Below are positions 16,754 to 25,443 of a stretch of 42,054 nucleotides of DNA, one piece after another. The translations under genes and the position numbers were made by a program. Within the stretch, counting starts at the first letter, position 1, and every line of letters begins with the position of its first letter. The stretch is from Bacillota bacterium. Lineage in GTDB: Bacteria; Bacillota; Limnochordia; Darwinibacteriales; Darwinibacteriaceae. The DNA lies in contig JAAYRO010000003.1 in the NCBI GenBank assembly GCA_012518735.1, forward strand, positions 1 to 42,054, read 5' to 3'. Under the pieces are notes generated by a model. It made no database searches and was not told where the DNA came from. It worked only from the letters and a program-made list of their open reading frames with translations.

Positions 16754-17437
16754 ATGTATCGAAAGAGTATTGTGGTTTTACTGCTCATAGCTGTATTAAC
16801 CACGCCAGCCATGGCAAAAACACCGAATGAACTCATAGAAGAAGCAGTACTAGTATTAAGAGAAATAGCAGAACAACCTGATGCAGAACCAATGGCAAAT
16901 CTGCTCAAAAACGCCTACGGAGTGGCTATTTTCCCTTCGGTTATTAAGGCGGGAATTGGTTTAGGTGGGCGGTACGGTGAAGGGGTTATCCTGCAGCGCG
17001 ATCCAAAAACCAATTCTTGGTATGGACCGTATTTTGTCAATATGAAAGGCATTTCCTACGGTTTTCAGATCGGACTGCAGTCAACTGCACTCGTTTTAGT
17101 GATCGCGAATGAACGTGGGATGGAGGGTCTTAAGGAAGGAAAAATCACCTTAGGCGGAAGCCTATCAATTGCGGCTGGTCCCATTGGACGATCAGCTGAA
17201 GCAGGTACAGATTTAGAGTTAAAAGCTTCAATGTACAGTTATTCCATTAGTAGAGGAGCTTTTGCAGGCGCCTCACTGGAAGGAGCCATTATTGATAACA
17301 GCACTGGAAGCAATCTCGTTTTTTGGCAGGAAGAGCTGAAACCAGAGGAGATTCTAAAGAAGAAGGCATCAAGCGAGTCTATTCAACCACTGATTCAGGA
17401 ACTACAAACCATTGTTAAGAAAACCCATATAGGCTAG
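16754..17437 (+). CDS. Secreted SYLF-domain lipid-binding protein (YSC84-like)
   Basis: A 227-residue protein. The signal peptide MYRKSIVVLLLIAVLTTPAMA is followed by the SYLF (Ysc84) domain with KNAYGVAIFPSVIKAGIGLGGRYGEGV and the C-terminal SRGAFAGASLEG typical of the family. SYLF proteins bind phosphoinositides or other lipids; bacterial members are mostly exported in diderms. GGGAGGAGG sets the start at 16754; an in-frame ATG at 16715 would spoil the signal peptide. It lies 11 bases before luxS and shares its terminator. Confidence 0.9.
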   Translation: MYRKSIVVLLLIAVLTTPAMAKTPNELIEEAVLVLREIAEQPDAEPMANLLKNAYGVAIFPSVIKAGIGLGGRYGEGVILQRDPKTNSWYGPYFVNMKGISYGFQIGLQSTALVLVIANERGMEGLKEGKITLGGSLSIAAGPIGRSAEAGTDLELKASMYSYSISRGAFAGASLEGAIIDNSTGSNLVFWQEELKPEEILKKKASSESIQPLIQELQTIVKKTHIG

Positions 17438-17448
17438 GGGGAATCTAA

Positions 17449-17907
17449 TTGACAGAAGTTATCGTAGAGAGTTTTACCATGGACCACACAAAAGTAAATG
17501 CTCCTTTTGTACGCAGATGCGGAACAATGCGTACTCCCCATGGCGATGTGATTGCAAAATATGATCTGCGGTTTACCCAACCGAACAAGGAGATCATGCC
17601 TACCGGTGCTGTTCACGCCTTAGAACACCTACTGGCAGCTTTTCTCCGTACGGAGCTGGACTCTATTATTGACATCTCACCTATGGGATGCCGAACCGGG
17701 TTTTATCTAACCTGCATTGGTGAAGCTTCCGAAGAAGAGATTGCCCAACACCTAATTAAGAGTCTAGAACAAGTAATGAAAGCAGAAGAAGTACCAGCAG
17801 CAAACGCAGTTCAGTGTGGAAATTACCGAGATCTATCATTGTTTGGTGCCAAGGAGTATGCTCGTGATGTCATTTCTGGTCTGCGCAGGAAGTACTCAAA
17901 AAATTAA
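17449..17907 (+). CDS. luxS: S-ribosylhomocysteine lyase
   Basis: A 152-residue enzyme cleaving S-ribosylhomocysteine to homocysteine and DPD, the AI-2 precursor. The metal site is H56xxEH60 (HALEH) plus C123 (CGNYRDL); C81 (GCRTGFY) and E59 are the catalytic acid/base residues. The length is standard. The start is TTG at 17449, with AGGGGG seven bases upstream. A strong terminator follows. Confidence 0.95.
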   Translation: MTEVIVESFTMDHTKVNAPFVRRCGTMRTPHGDVIAKYDLRFTQPNKEIMPTGAVHALEHLLAAFLRTELDSIIDISPMGCRTGFYLTCIGEASEEEIAQHLIKSLEQVMKAEEVPAANAVQCGNYRDLSLFGAKEYARDVISGLRRKYSKN

Positions 17908-17916
17908 GTTGGCGAA

Positions 17917-17945
17917 GGGGATGACCATATGGCCATCCCCTTTTT
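17917..17945 (+). terminator. Intrinsic terminator after luxS
   Basis: A 7-bp stem GGGGATG/CATCCCC with an inner CCATATGG palindrome is followed by TTTTT at 17941-17945. On the minus strand no T-run follows, so it serves only the luxS side. Confidence 0.88.
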
Positions 17946-17953
17946 GCCAGCTT

Positions 17954-19645
17954 CTATTTCTTTTTCTTCTGCATCTTTGCCCAAGTATCTCGGAGAGGGA
18001 CTGTCTGATTAAAGACCAGCCTTTCTTGAGTAGAATCTTTGTCCACACAAAAGTACCCCTGCCGCTCAAACTGGAACTTATCTTCCGGTTTCACATCTTT
18101 CATACCTGGTTCGACTCGAACGTTTGTGAGAACCTCTAACGAATTCGGATTAACATTCTCATACAGGTCTCCTTCGTTAGGATCTTCTTTTGTAAATAGA
18201 TGATCGTAAATTCGTACTTCTGCAGGTAACGAATGTTCAGCTGAAACCCAATGCATGGTGGCTCTTACCTTACGTCCATCTGGTGCTGACCCACCTTTCG
18301 TCTCCGGATCGTATGTGCAGCGCAGCTCCACAATATTACCATCGTCATCCTTAATAACATCTGTACAAGTAATGAAATATGCAAACCGAAGACGAACTTC
18401 ACGACCTGGAGCCAAACGATAGAACTTCCGTGGTGGATTCTCCATAAAGTCTTCCTGTTCAATATAAATCTCACGAGAGAAAGGAATTAGTCTTGTGCCA
18501 GCACTGGGATCCTGTGGATTATTTAAAGCCTCCAGCATTTCCACTTTTCCTTCTGGATAGTTTTCAATAACCACCTTAAGTGGACGGAGTACTGCCATGG
18601 TGCGTGGAGCTCGTTGATTCAAATCCTCCCGGAGGCAGTGTTCTAGAAGAGCCACATCAACAATACTGTTAGCTTTTGCTACCCCAATACGATCACAAAA
18701 ATCCCGAATTGCCTCTGGAGTGTATCCTCTTCTCCGCAGTCCAACAAGAGTGGGCATGCGGGGGTCATCCCACCCATCTACAATGCCCTTCTCAATTAAG
18801 TCAAGCAATTTCCGTTTGCTCATCAATGTATAGCTTAAATTGAGTCGAGCAAACTCTATCTGCTGCGGATGAGGTCCATCGAAAACCTGATCTAAAATCC
18901 AATCATAAAGAGCTCGATTATTCTCGAATTCTAATGTACATATAGAATGGGTTATTCCTTCTATGGCATCGGACAAACAATGAGTAAAGTCATACATAGG
19001 ATAAATACACCACTTATCGCCAGTGCGATGGTGTTCCATTTTCCGGATCCGATAGATAATAGGATCCCGCATAACAACATTTGGTGAAGCCATATCTATT
19101 TTGGCCCTTAAAACATGTTCACCATCTTCAAATTCGCCGTTACGCATACGCTCAAATAATTCTAAGTTTTCTTCAATTGAGCGGTTGCGATAAGGGCTTT
19201 CCTTACCAGGCTCAGTCAAGGTCCCCCGATATTCCCGAATCTCTTCCGAACTTAAGCTGCATACATACGCTTTTCCCTGCTTTATTAAGTCCACAGCATA
19301 ATCGTACAGCTGATCGAAATAGTCGGATGCATAGTATAGATGGTCGCCCCAGTCAAAACCTAACCACCGCACATCTCTTTGAATGCTCTCGATATATTCT
19401 ACTTCTTCCTTCTCTGGATTGGTGTCATCAAAACGCAAATGACATGTGCCACCATAATCCTTCGCCAAACCAAAGTTCAAACAGATCGATTTGGCATGAC
19501 CAATATGGAGATAACCGTTAGGCTCGGGAGGAAAACGAGTCACTATCTCTTTGTGCTTCCCGGTCCTTAAATCCTCATTAATAATGTTTCTGATGAAGTT
19601 GGATGGAGTGCCTGTATCAGGGTTATTTTCAAGTGGTCTATCCAT
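17954..19645 (-). CDS. glnS: Glutaminyl-tRNA synthetase
   Basis: A class I synthetase of 563 residues, close to E. coli GlnRS (554). It has HIGH at 47-50 in [12 protein letters not shown], the KMSKS-like loop LMSKRK, and the C-terminal anticodon-binding barrels. The Gln-specific N-terminus [15 protein letters not shown] separates it from GltX. An ORF extension to 19738 exists, but AGAGG before the ATG at 19645 and a promoter at 19683-19710 rule it out. Many Firmicutes lack GlnRS and use GatCAB, so the gene was probably acquired by transfer in this lineage or an ancestor. Confidence 0.95.
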   Translation of the reverse strand: MDRPLENNPDTGTPSNFIRNIINEDLRTGKHKEIVTRFPPEPNGYLHIGHAKSICLNFGLAKDYGGTCHLRFDDTNPEKEEVEYIESIQRDVRWLGFDWGDHLYYASDYFDQLYDYAVDLIKQGKAYVCSLSSEEIREYRGTLTEPGKESPYRNRSIEENLELFERMRNGEFEDGEHVLRAKIDMASPNVVMRDPIIYRIRKMEHHRTGDKWCIYPMYDFTHCLSDAIEGITHSICTLEFENNRALYDWILDQVFDGPHPQQIEFARLNLSYTLMSKRKLLDLIEKGIVDGWDDPRMPTLVGLRRRGYTPEAIRDFCDRIGVAKANSIVDVALLEHCLREDLNQRAPRTMAVLRPLKVVIENYPEGKVEMLEALNNPQDPSAGTRLIPFSREIYIEQEDFMENPPRKFYRLAPGREVRLRFAYFITCTDVIKDDDGNIVELRCTYDPETKGGSAPDGRKVRATMHWVSAEHSLPAEVRIYDHLFTKEDPNEGDLYENVNPNSLEVLTNVRVEPGMKDVKPEDKFQFERQGYFCVDKDSTQERLVFNQTVPLRDTWAKMQKKKK

Positions 19646-19682
19646 AAACGTATCCTCTCCCATCAAACTATATCCTGTATTC

Positions 19683-19710
19683 ACTTTAGCATAACTAAAG
19701 CTTCTGTCAA
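19683..19710 (-). promoter_or_regulatory. SigA promoter of glnS
   Basis: A perfect -35 TTGACA (19710-19705), a 16-base spacer and an extended -10 TGC-TAAAGT (19688-19683) lie in the 77-base gap before glnS. The predicted leader is about 30 bases. Confidence 0.65.
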
Positions 19711-19722
19711 GGGTAGTGGCTT

Positions 19723-20904
19723 CTAGTGACCATGACACTTCCCTTTAAGTAGAAACTCTAGAGTAGGTTCAATATTCCAAAACTCTCTAAACTTCTCATA
19801 TTCACTCTCAATCGTCTCCAAATCTCTTTTCTGGCCGCGGAAGGCCCTAATCAAGAGATTCTTAGGAGTATGTTCCATATCAATAAACTCCATAATCTGA
19901 ACACTGTAGCCAACACTCTCTAACAGCTTTGCTCGGGCCGCATCTGTAAGTAGAGCCGCTACCCGCTCTTTAATAATTCCATGTTCCAGCAGAGGAGTCA
20001 TTAAAGGATTCTGGACTTGATTATATAGTTCATGCTGGCAGCATGGGACTGCTAGAATCACTTGTGCGTCCCACTGGACAGCCTTGGCTAGAGCATAGTC
20101 TGTAGCAGTATTGCAGGCATGAAGGGACACAACCAAATCGACCTTTTTCGTCCTCTCGTAGACCCTTATATCCTCATGCAGAAACTCCAAATCTGTATAG
20201 TCAAGTTTCTGAGCCGTCTGATTGCAGTACTCCACCACATCTTTCTTTAAGTCTAAACCTATGATCTGAACCTTAAGACCTAGTTCACTTACTAAATAGT
20301 GATATAAAGCAAAAGTTAAGTAAGCCTTACCAGAACCGAAATCTAGAACAGTCAGAGTCTCTCCATTATGAGGCTGCTGCAGGTAAGGTAAGCAGTCGGT
20401 TACAATCTCCAAAAACTTGTTCAGCTGACGAAACTTATCGTACCGCTTAGCTAGTACCCTACCTGATTTGTTCATTACTCCCAGTTCTACAAGGAAGGGA
20501 TAGACGGTTCCTTCTTGCAGAACATAGTTTTTCTGGCGATCATGCGTTTCAACTACCAGTTCTCGGCTAGGAGGCCGTTTTAGTATTGTCACTTTCCCCT
20601 TTTTGCTCACAAGGATCTGTACATCGGCTTTAACAGTAAACAGCATTCCCTGACGAAATACATTCTGCAGCAGGTTCATGATAAGTCTGCTTGTCTCAGC
20701 AGGAGTATGATTCTTATGATGTACTTTTTGAGGGAATTCATAGGTGAACTGATATGTCAAGCGACCCTGCAGGGAAATGGGACGAACAGTCACTTTTCTG
20801 TACTCCGTATCTGATTTGCTGCGCACCTTACTGAACGAACCAAAGATAAGCGACTCTGTCTGCATCGTCTCCTGAATTAGACTGGATAGATCCTCATACT
20901 TCAT
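19723..20904 (-). CDS. SAM-dependent methyltransferase (Methyltransf_32-like)
   Basis: A protein of about 393 residues. The C-terminal half has a Rossmann methyltransferase core: motif [16 protein letters not shown], motif [16 protein letters not shown], and [26 protein letters not shown] is a conserved Cys-pair motif of this uncharacterised family. The N-terminal half has no clear domain. The start is the ATG at 20904, overlapping the gnd stop by 11 bases; a longer ORF to 20988 is a shadow within gnd. The substrate is unknown; RNA is a guess based on its tRNA-synthetase neighbour. Confidence 0.75.
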   Translation of the reverse strand: MKYEDLSSLIQETMQTESLIFGSFSKVRSKSDTEYRKVTVRPISLQGRLTYQFTYEFPQKVHHKNHTPAETSRLIMNLLQNVFRQGMLFTVKADVQILVSKKGKVTILKRPPSRELVVETHDRQKNYVLQEGTVYPFLVELGVMNKSGRVLAKRYDKFRQLNKFLEIVTDCLPYLQQPHNGETLTVLDFGSGKAYLTFALYHYLVSELGLKVQIIGLDLKKDVVEYCNQTAQKLDYTDLEFLHEDIRVYERTKKVDLVVSLHACNTATDYALAKAVQWDAQVILAVPCCQHELYNQVQNPLMTPLLEHGIIKERVAALLTDAARAKLLESVGYSVQIMEFIDMEHTPKNLLIRAFRGQKRDLETIESEYEKFREFWNIEPTLEFLLKGKCHGH

Positions 20905-22333
20905 CACTCTTCCCCACGTTTCCTGGTAATTGCCATTCGGTATGGAAGGATCCTTCCCGATCAGTTCTGCCATATGTGTGAGCTCCAAAGTAATCCCGCT
21001 GGGCCTGTACTAAGTTTGTCCACAATTGTGGATGACGCAGACTGTCGAAGTACGCTAGGGCTGATGAAAAGCCTGGAACTGGTAACCCTCGCTCTACAGC
21101 TGCTGCCACCACTCTGCGCCAATTCTGCTGCGACTTGTCCAGTACTCCTTGGAAGTAAGGAGCCAGCAGCAGATTAGGTAAGTCAGGGTTCTTGTTGTAA
21201 GCATCTGTAATATTCTGGAGAAACTGGGCCCGAATAATACAGCCACCCTGCCACAGCTTGGCAATCTCCCCAAGATCCAGATCCCAATCGTATTCTAAAG
21301 AAGCATGACGCAGAATATCAAAGCCCTGAGCATAAGCACAAATCTTGGACGCGTATAGAGCATCTCGTATCCCGTCTAGAAAGGCAGATTTATCAGTTAG
21401 GGGGGCCGTGCTCAACTGTGGGAAAGCTTCCACTGCTAAGTAACGCTGTTTCTGAGCACCAGAAATAATTCGGGCAAATACTGCTTCCGCAATGGTCGGT
21501 GCTGCTACCCCCAGATCGAGCGACTCTTGACTGGTCCACTTCCCAGTGCCTTTTTGACCAGCCACGTCCTGTATTACCTCCAGTAAAGGCTTTCCAGTGT
21601 CTTCATCAATTTTCCCTAGGATATGAGCAGTGATCTCAATAAGATAGCTGTCAAGTTCACCCTTATTCCAACACGAAAATGTTTCCTGCATCTCTAGAGC
21701 ACTCATACCCAACGCATTTTTCATAAGGAAATAGGCTTCGCCAATCATCTGCATATCTGCATATTCAATACCATTGTGAACCATTTTCACATAATGACCC
21801 GATCCGTCTGGACCGATCCATTGACAGCAGGGTGAACCATCAACGTGTGCAGCAATAGATTGAAGAATTGGTTTTACAATAGGCCAAGCCGAAGAACTGC
21901 CGCCTGGCATAATGCTGGGACCATGGAGTGCTCCTTCTTCGCCTCCGGAAACACCTGCTCCCACGTACAAAAGACCTTTGCTTTCAACCAAGCGAGTTCG
22001 CCGTATCGTATCAGTGTAGAGGGAGTTGCCTCCATCAATAATAATGTCTCCAGGCTCTAATACGTCTAGAAGTTTATCAATAAATGAATCCACTGGTTGT
22101 CCTGCTTTGACCATGAGCATGACGATGCGCGGTGTCTTGAGGCTGGCTGCCAACTCGTCAAGAGTAAAGGCTCCAATGATGTTTTTCCCCCTGCCACGAC
22201 CTTCCAGTAAATCCTGAACTCTGCTAGTGGTGCGGTTATGTACAGCTACAGTAAACCCTTTGCTTTCCATATTCAAAACTAGATTCTCACCCATCACCGC
22301 CAAACCAATTAGGCCAATATCCGCTTTCTTCAC
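20894..22333 (-). CDS. gnd: 6-phosphogluconate dehydrogenase, decarboxylating
   Basis: A 479-residue enzyme of the pentose phosphate pathway, oxidising 6-phosphogluconate to ribulose 5-phosphate. It has the Rossmann motif IGLAVMGENL, NRTTS after the second strand (NADP type), GAGVSGGEEGA and VKMVHNGIEYADMQ with the catalytic Lys and Glu region, and the C-terminal helix tail. The start is GTG at 22333 with GGGG nine bases upstream; the ORF extends to 22378 without a site. zwf, the preceding enzyme, is encoded at 31278-32756. Confidence 0.94.
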   Translation of the reverse strand: MKKADIGLIGLAVMGENLVLNMESKGFTVAVHNRTTSRVQDLLEGRGRGKNIIGAFTLDELAASLKTPRIVMLMVKAGQPVDSFIDKLLDVLEPGDIIIDGGNSLYTDTIRRTRLVESKGLLYVGAGVSGGEEGALHGPSIMPGGSSSAWPIVKPILQSIAAHVDGSPCCQWIGPDGSGHYVKMVHNGIEYADMQMIGEAYFLMKNALGMSALEMQETFSCWNKGELDSYLIEITAHILGKIDEDTGKPLLEVIQDVAGQKGTGKWTSQESLDLGVAAPTIAEAVFARIISGAQKQRYLAVEAFPQLSTAPLTDKSAFLDGIRDALYASKICAYAQGFDILRHASLEYDWDLDLGEIAKLWQGGCIIRAQFLQNITDAYNKNPDLPNLLLAPYFQGVLDKSQQNWRRVVAAAVERGLPVPGFSSALAYFDSLRHPQLWTNLVQAQRDYFGAHTYGRTDREGSFHTEWQLPGNVGKSDEV

Positions 22334-22363
22334 AATATTGATCCCCTTTCGTAACAGAATATT

Positions 22364-22393
22364 GAAAAAGGTGGACACCGTGTCTGCCCACCT
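22364..22393 (-). terminator. Intrinsic terminator between fmdB and gnd
   Basis: A 9-bp stem with one G-U pair starts with AGGTGG and closes with CCACCT. It has a 7-base loop and is followed by TTTTT on the minus strand. It lies 6 bases past the fmdB stop, so gnd needs partial readthrough or its own promoter. Confidence 0.75.
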
Positions 22394-22399
22394 AACTGA

Positions 22400-22615
22400 T
22401 TAGTGCATAGGACATCCACCGCAGCCCTGACCACAAATATCGTCACGACTTAGGGAGCGCTGACGGATGTACCCCACAGGACTAAACGCCTGCACCACCT
22501 TTGTCGACTTACATTGTGGACAGGATGGCGTTACTCCCTGCCCTTTTTCTTCTAGTGTCAGTTTTACTTCAAAGACACTATCACACTCCCGACACCGATA
22601 ATCATACAGTGGCAT
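22400..22615 (-). CDS. FmdB-family zinc ribbon protein
   Basis: A 71-residue protein with the FmdB pattern: MPLYDYRCRECDSVFE, then CPQCKSTKV as the second zinc-binding pair, and a Cys-rich tail (CGQGCGGCPMH). The family is often called regulatory, but its role is not known. GAGGAGG precedes the ATG. It is the last gene of the sfsA-HAD-kinase-fmdB run. Confidence 0.85.
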   Translation of the reverse strand: MPLYDYRCRECDSVFEVKLTLEEKGQGVTPSCPQCKSTKVVQAFSPVGYIRQRSLSRDDICGQGCGGCPMH

Positions 22616-22632
22616 GAGTATTCCTCCTCAAA

Positions 22633-23565
22633 TCACAAACTAATAGATCGCTGAATTAACGGTTCTAAAACAGAATGCTGGTCGTGTATCCACAACAGCA
22701 TTGCCCCATTCAGATCAGCTAGTTGATTATTTCCAAAATCTAGTTGATACCATATGAACAGAAACTGGATAAGGTAGCACATATACAAAAAGGCAAGACC
22801 TTCCGCCTGCGTCAAAGGTTCTACCATAACGTAACTTTTTATCAGATCCTGAACAAACTTTGGCCACAATTGTCTTGTGGTCTGATCTGTAAAGATGGTA
22901 AATAATACAGCTGTAGAACAATAACAAAGGTCAAATATGCGAACGCCCGTTCTTACTCTGTCAAAATCTAAAAAGGCTGCTAACTTCCCTTCCCGAAAAA
23001 CCATATTACCAGGATGCATATCTCGATGAATCAACTGCCTAGGCAGTACTTCGTAGGGCATAACGAAGTTTCGACTAATCTGCGTTTCCAGATCGTGCAG
23101 CCTCGTCTGAAACCGACCGCCTAAGTATCCCTTTACGGCTGGCCATGCCCAACAAGACACTTCTGAAAATATGTCGAATGTTGGGAATTCAGACGTATGA
23201 GGGTACGACTGAAGACACTGATGCAGCCGAGCCAAGTTAACCCCAATCTCATAAGCATAGTTTTCATCGCATATGGAGAGGTTATCACCAGATGTACCAT
23301 CTACATAGGGATAGAGAACATAAATTCCTCCCTCATATTCTGCCCATGGTGCATCCTGTTCAGTGAAAAGAAGGACTGAAACGGGCTGCCCTTGTTCTCT
23401 TAACCAGCTCATTAAGTCATATTCTGCCCAAACAGTGGTTCTATCGGTACGCCTTTTCAGAATAAAGAGCTCTTCCCCCACCTGTACGTGCCAAACGATG
23501 CCCGTTACTGGTGTAATAGAAGCTTTACTAAATTTGTGCCCCCATTTCACGACTAAGCGTCTCAC
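22633..23565 (-). CDS. APH-fold phosphotransferase
   Basis: A 310-residue protein of the aminoglycoside phosphotransferase/homoserine kinase-like fold. The catalytic loop is LIHRDMHPGNMVF, the metal-binding motif LDFDRVRTG follows, and a N-lobe lysine is in EELFILKRR. The length and sequence resemble CotS/YsxE or YihE-like kinases rather than true resistance enzymes. The start is GTG, overlapping the stop of the HAD gene by 4 bases, so the two are translationally coupled. The substrate is unknown. Confidence 0.8.
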   Translation of the reverse strand: MRRLVVKWGHKFSKASITPVTGIVWHVQVGEELFILKRRTDRTTVWAEYDLMSWLREQGQPVSVLLFTEQDAPWAEYEGGIYVLYPYVDGTSGDNLSICDENYAYEIGVNLARLHQCLQSYPHTSEFPTFDIFSEVSCWAWPAVKGYLGGRFQTRLHDLETQISRNFVMPYEVLPRQLIHRDMHPGNMVFREGKLAAFLDFDRVRTGVRIFDLCYCSTAVLFTIFTDQTTRQLWPKFVQDLIKSYVMVEPLTQAEGLAFLYMCYLIQFLFIWYQLDFGNNQLADLNGAMLLWIHDQHSVLEPLIQRSISL

Positions 23566-24548
23566 CCTGTTTCCCCCTGTTCCTCTAAATGACGAGGTGG
23601 ATGACCCAACCTATTTTTAAGAACCCACTCTCTATTTTTAACAATTGTATTCCCAATATCCTCAACCGCGTTCATTATCCACATATATGTCTGTGTTTCT
23701 GGTTCGTAATTTGCTTCACCAAACGAATGAACACGTCCTTGTTTCTGAAGCTCGTTAACTTGGGAAAACTCCTCTTTAGAACCCTTCTTATAAACCGCAT
23801 ACGTTCGACCGCCGTTTTGATTAATCAAGGAAAACACAGGTACATCGCTGGGACCATCAGCTATATAAATCATATTTTCAAATGGTATCCGCCGGTCGCT
23901 CTTAGGGATATTGGTGTTTACATCAATATCAGGGATCTTGTTCGCTCCCTTGTTAATCTCGAAAACAGCCCGAGTCTTCGTTGTATTATCAATGACATAT
24001 CCAATATCCTTAATGGTAACAGACTCAGGGTCCACTTGAAGTAATTCTTTACGATCGAGAAATCCAGGTGGTGGTAATAGTTCCACAAACTCACAGCCCC
24101 AAATGCCATCTGTATATGGAGCGATTTTGCTTCCCAGTACCATTTGGCGCAATCCTGTACTTACAATATAGTGTTCGACTTTAATGTCATATTTCTGAAA
24201 GACAGGATGCTGGGCCACAAAGTTCTTGACTGCCGGGAAAAATTCTGGGAGTCCAGGATAGAACTCAAGTTCCTGCCCAAGCTGCCGCAGCAAGCGATTA
24301 TTAAGACCTGCAAAGACCCCTTCTCGAACATACGCAAGAATATGGTTTAGGTAAATGCTGTCTTGTGCTACCAACTCGTTACCCTCTCGGCGCAGATAAT
24401 CGGGAAGGGAGTTAACCTCACGCCAAAAGACTTTTGGATCAACATTATAATGCCGCAAGAGGGGCTCCTGCATATAACCTGGAATCAAAGTTTTGTCAAA
24501 ATCCCAAATTACTGCAATGGTCGTCTGCACAAAAATCTCTGAAACCAT
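23562..24548 (-). CDS. HAD-superfamily hydrolase
   Basis: A 328-residue HAD protein with motif I WDFDKTLIPG (nucleophile Asp in DFDKT), motif II IVSTGLRQM and motif IV YIADGPSDVPVF. The large insert after motif I and the extra C-terminal helix suggest a type I cap. It is likely a phosphatase; the substrate is unknown. It is coupled to the kinase-like gene downstream through a GTGA overlap, so the pair may act on one metabolite. AGGAGGGG precedes the ATG. Confidence 0.8.
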   Translation of the reverse strand: MVSEIFVQTTIAVIWDFDKTLIPGYMQEPLLRHYNVDPKVFWREVNSLPDYLRREGNELVAQDSIYLNHILAYVREGVFAGLNNRLLRQLGQELEFYPGLPEFFPAVKNFVAQHPVFQKYDIKVEHYIVSTGLRQMVLGSKIAPYTDGIWGCEFVELLPPPGFLDRKELLQVDPESVTIKDIGYVIDNTTKTRAVFEINKGANKIPDIDVNTNIPKSDRRIPFENMIYIADGPSDVPVFSLINQNGGRTYAVYKKGSKEEFSQVNELQKQGRVHSFGEANYEPETQTYMWIMNAVEDIGNTIVKNREWVLKNRLGHPPRHLEEQGETG

Positions 24549-24559
24549 CTTTTCCCCTC

Positions 24560-25285
24560 CTAATCCAATTCTATAGGTATAGAGCTGCCTAACGTAATCC
24601 TATCCAATCGAACAAAACACCGCCTGGCAGAGAGCTGAACCCCTTCTTGACTTGCCTTCTGCAGTGCCTCTCCAAAAGCTGGATCAATATGATATGCGGG
24701 ACGAAACAGCTTTGTGTCGTTCCGCTGAATCACAAATAATACGGCAGTATGAAAACTGGCAGATTGATGAAGCTTCGTTAATTCTAAAACATGCCGTCTT
24801 CCCCGATCAGTTACAGCATCTGGAAACATGGCCACCCCATTCTGAGATAATGTAACACTTTTCACTTCGAGAATGAGGTGTTCTCCTTTCTGATTTCGAA
24901 GAAGAAAGTCCCATCGAGAGTCATTTAGAGGATATTCAGCCCGAACATACTCCCAATCCTGGAATTCCTCAAGAAAACCTCTCTGCAGAGCCTTCTCAGT
25001 TAGACGGTTAACTAACGTTGATTGGAGAGAAACTAAAGAACCTCCCTCTTGTGTTTCAACCAAGATCGCGGACCACTTGGTCTTACGGTGAGGTCGATCT
25101 GCATAACGCAACCAAAGCCTTGCTCCAGGTACAAGCAATTCGATTAGGCGGCCCGGATCGGCCAGATGGGCTGAAACCAATTCTCCCGACTTCTGCAACT
25201 TGCAGTAAACTACAAATCTGTTAGGACGTTCTACAAATACAGCTTCATGCAGTGGTCCAAAATTTATGAAAACAGAGTTTGCCAC
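24560..25285 (-). CDS. sfsA: SfsA family protein (sugar fermentation stimulation)
   Basis: A 241-residue protein matching SfsA in length and signatures: FVERPNRFVVYC, HLADPGRL near the N-terminus, a nuclease-like core with EYPLNDSRWDFLL and LILEVKSVTL, and FPDAVTDRGRRHVLEL. E. coli SfsA binds DNA and affects maltose metabolism; the conserved acidic residues also suggest a nuclease fold. The start is GTG with GAGGTG upstream. It opens the long minus-strand run down to glnS. Confidence 0.92.
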   Translation of the reverse strand: MANSVFINFGPLHEAVFVERPNRFVVYCKLQKSGELVSAHLADPGRLIELLVPGARLWLRYADRPHRKTKWSAILVETQEGGSLVSLQSTLVNRLTEKALQRGFLEEFQDWEYVRAEYPLNDSRWDFLLRNQKGEHLILEVKSVTLSQNGVAMFPDAVTDRGRRHVLELTKLHQSASFHTAVLFVIQRNDTKLFRPAYHIDPAFGEALQKASQEGVQLSARRCFVRLDRITLGSSIPIELD

Positions 25286-25443
25286 AGCATCACCTCAACG
25301 GTCTTTACTGTCTAAGATTCTATTTCATCTTGGTTTTCCCTTTTTTCAATCATCCACGGGCACAAAGTGTACACAGAGAAATTACAGGAAAACACCGTCC
25401 TCTGCCGAAATGTAGTATTACGTTTTGAATGGGAGGTAGCATT

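Noticed and set aside
22633-23565. Aminoglycoside resistance enzyme
   Set aside because: The APH fold is shared by many metabolic kinases; length and context with a HAD phosphatase and fmdB do not suggest resistance.
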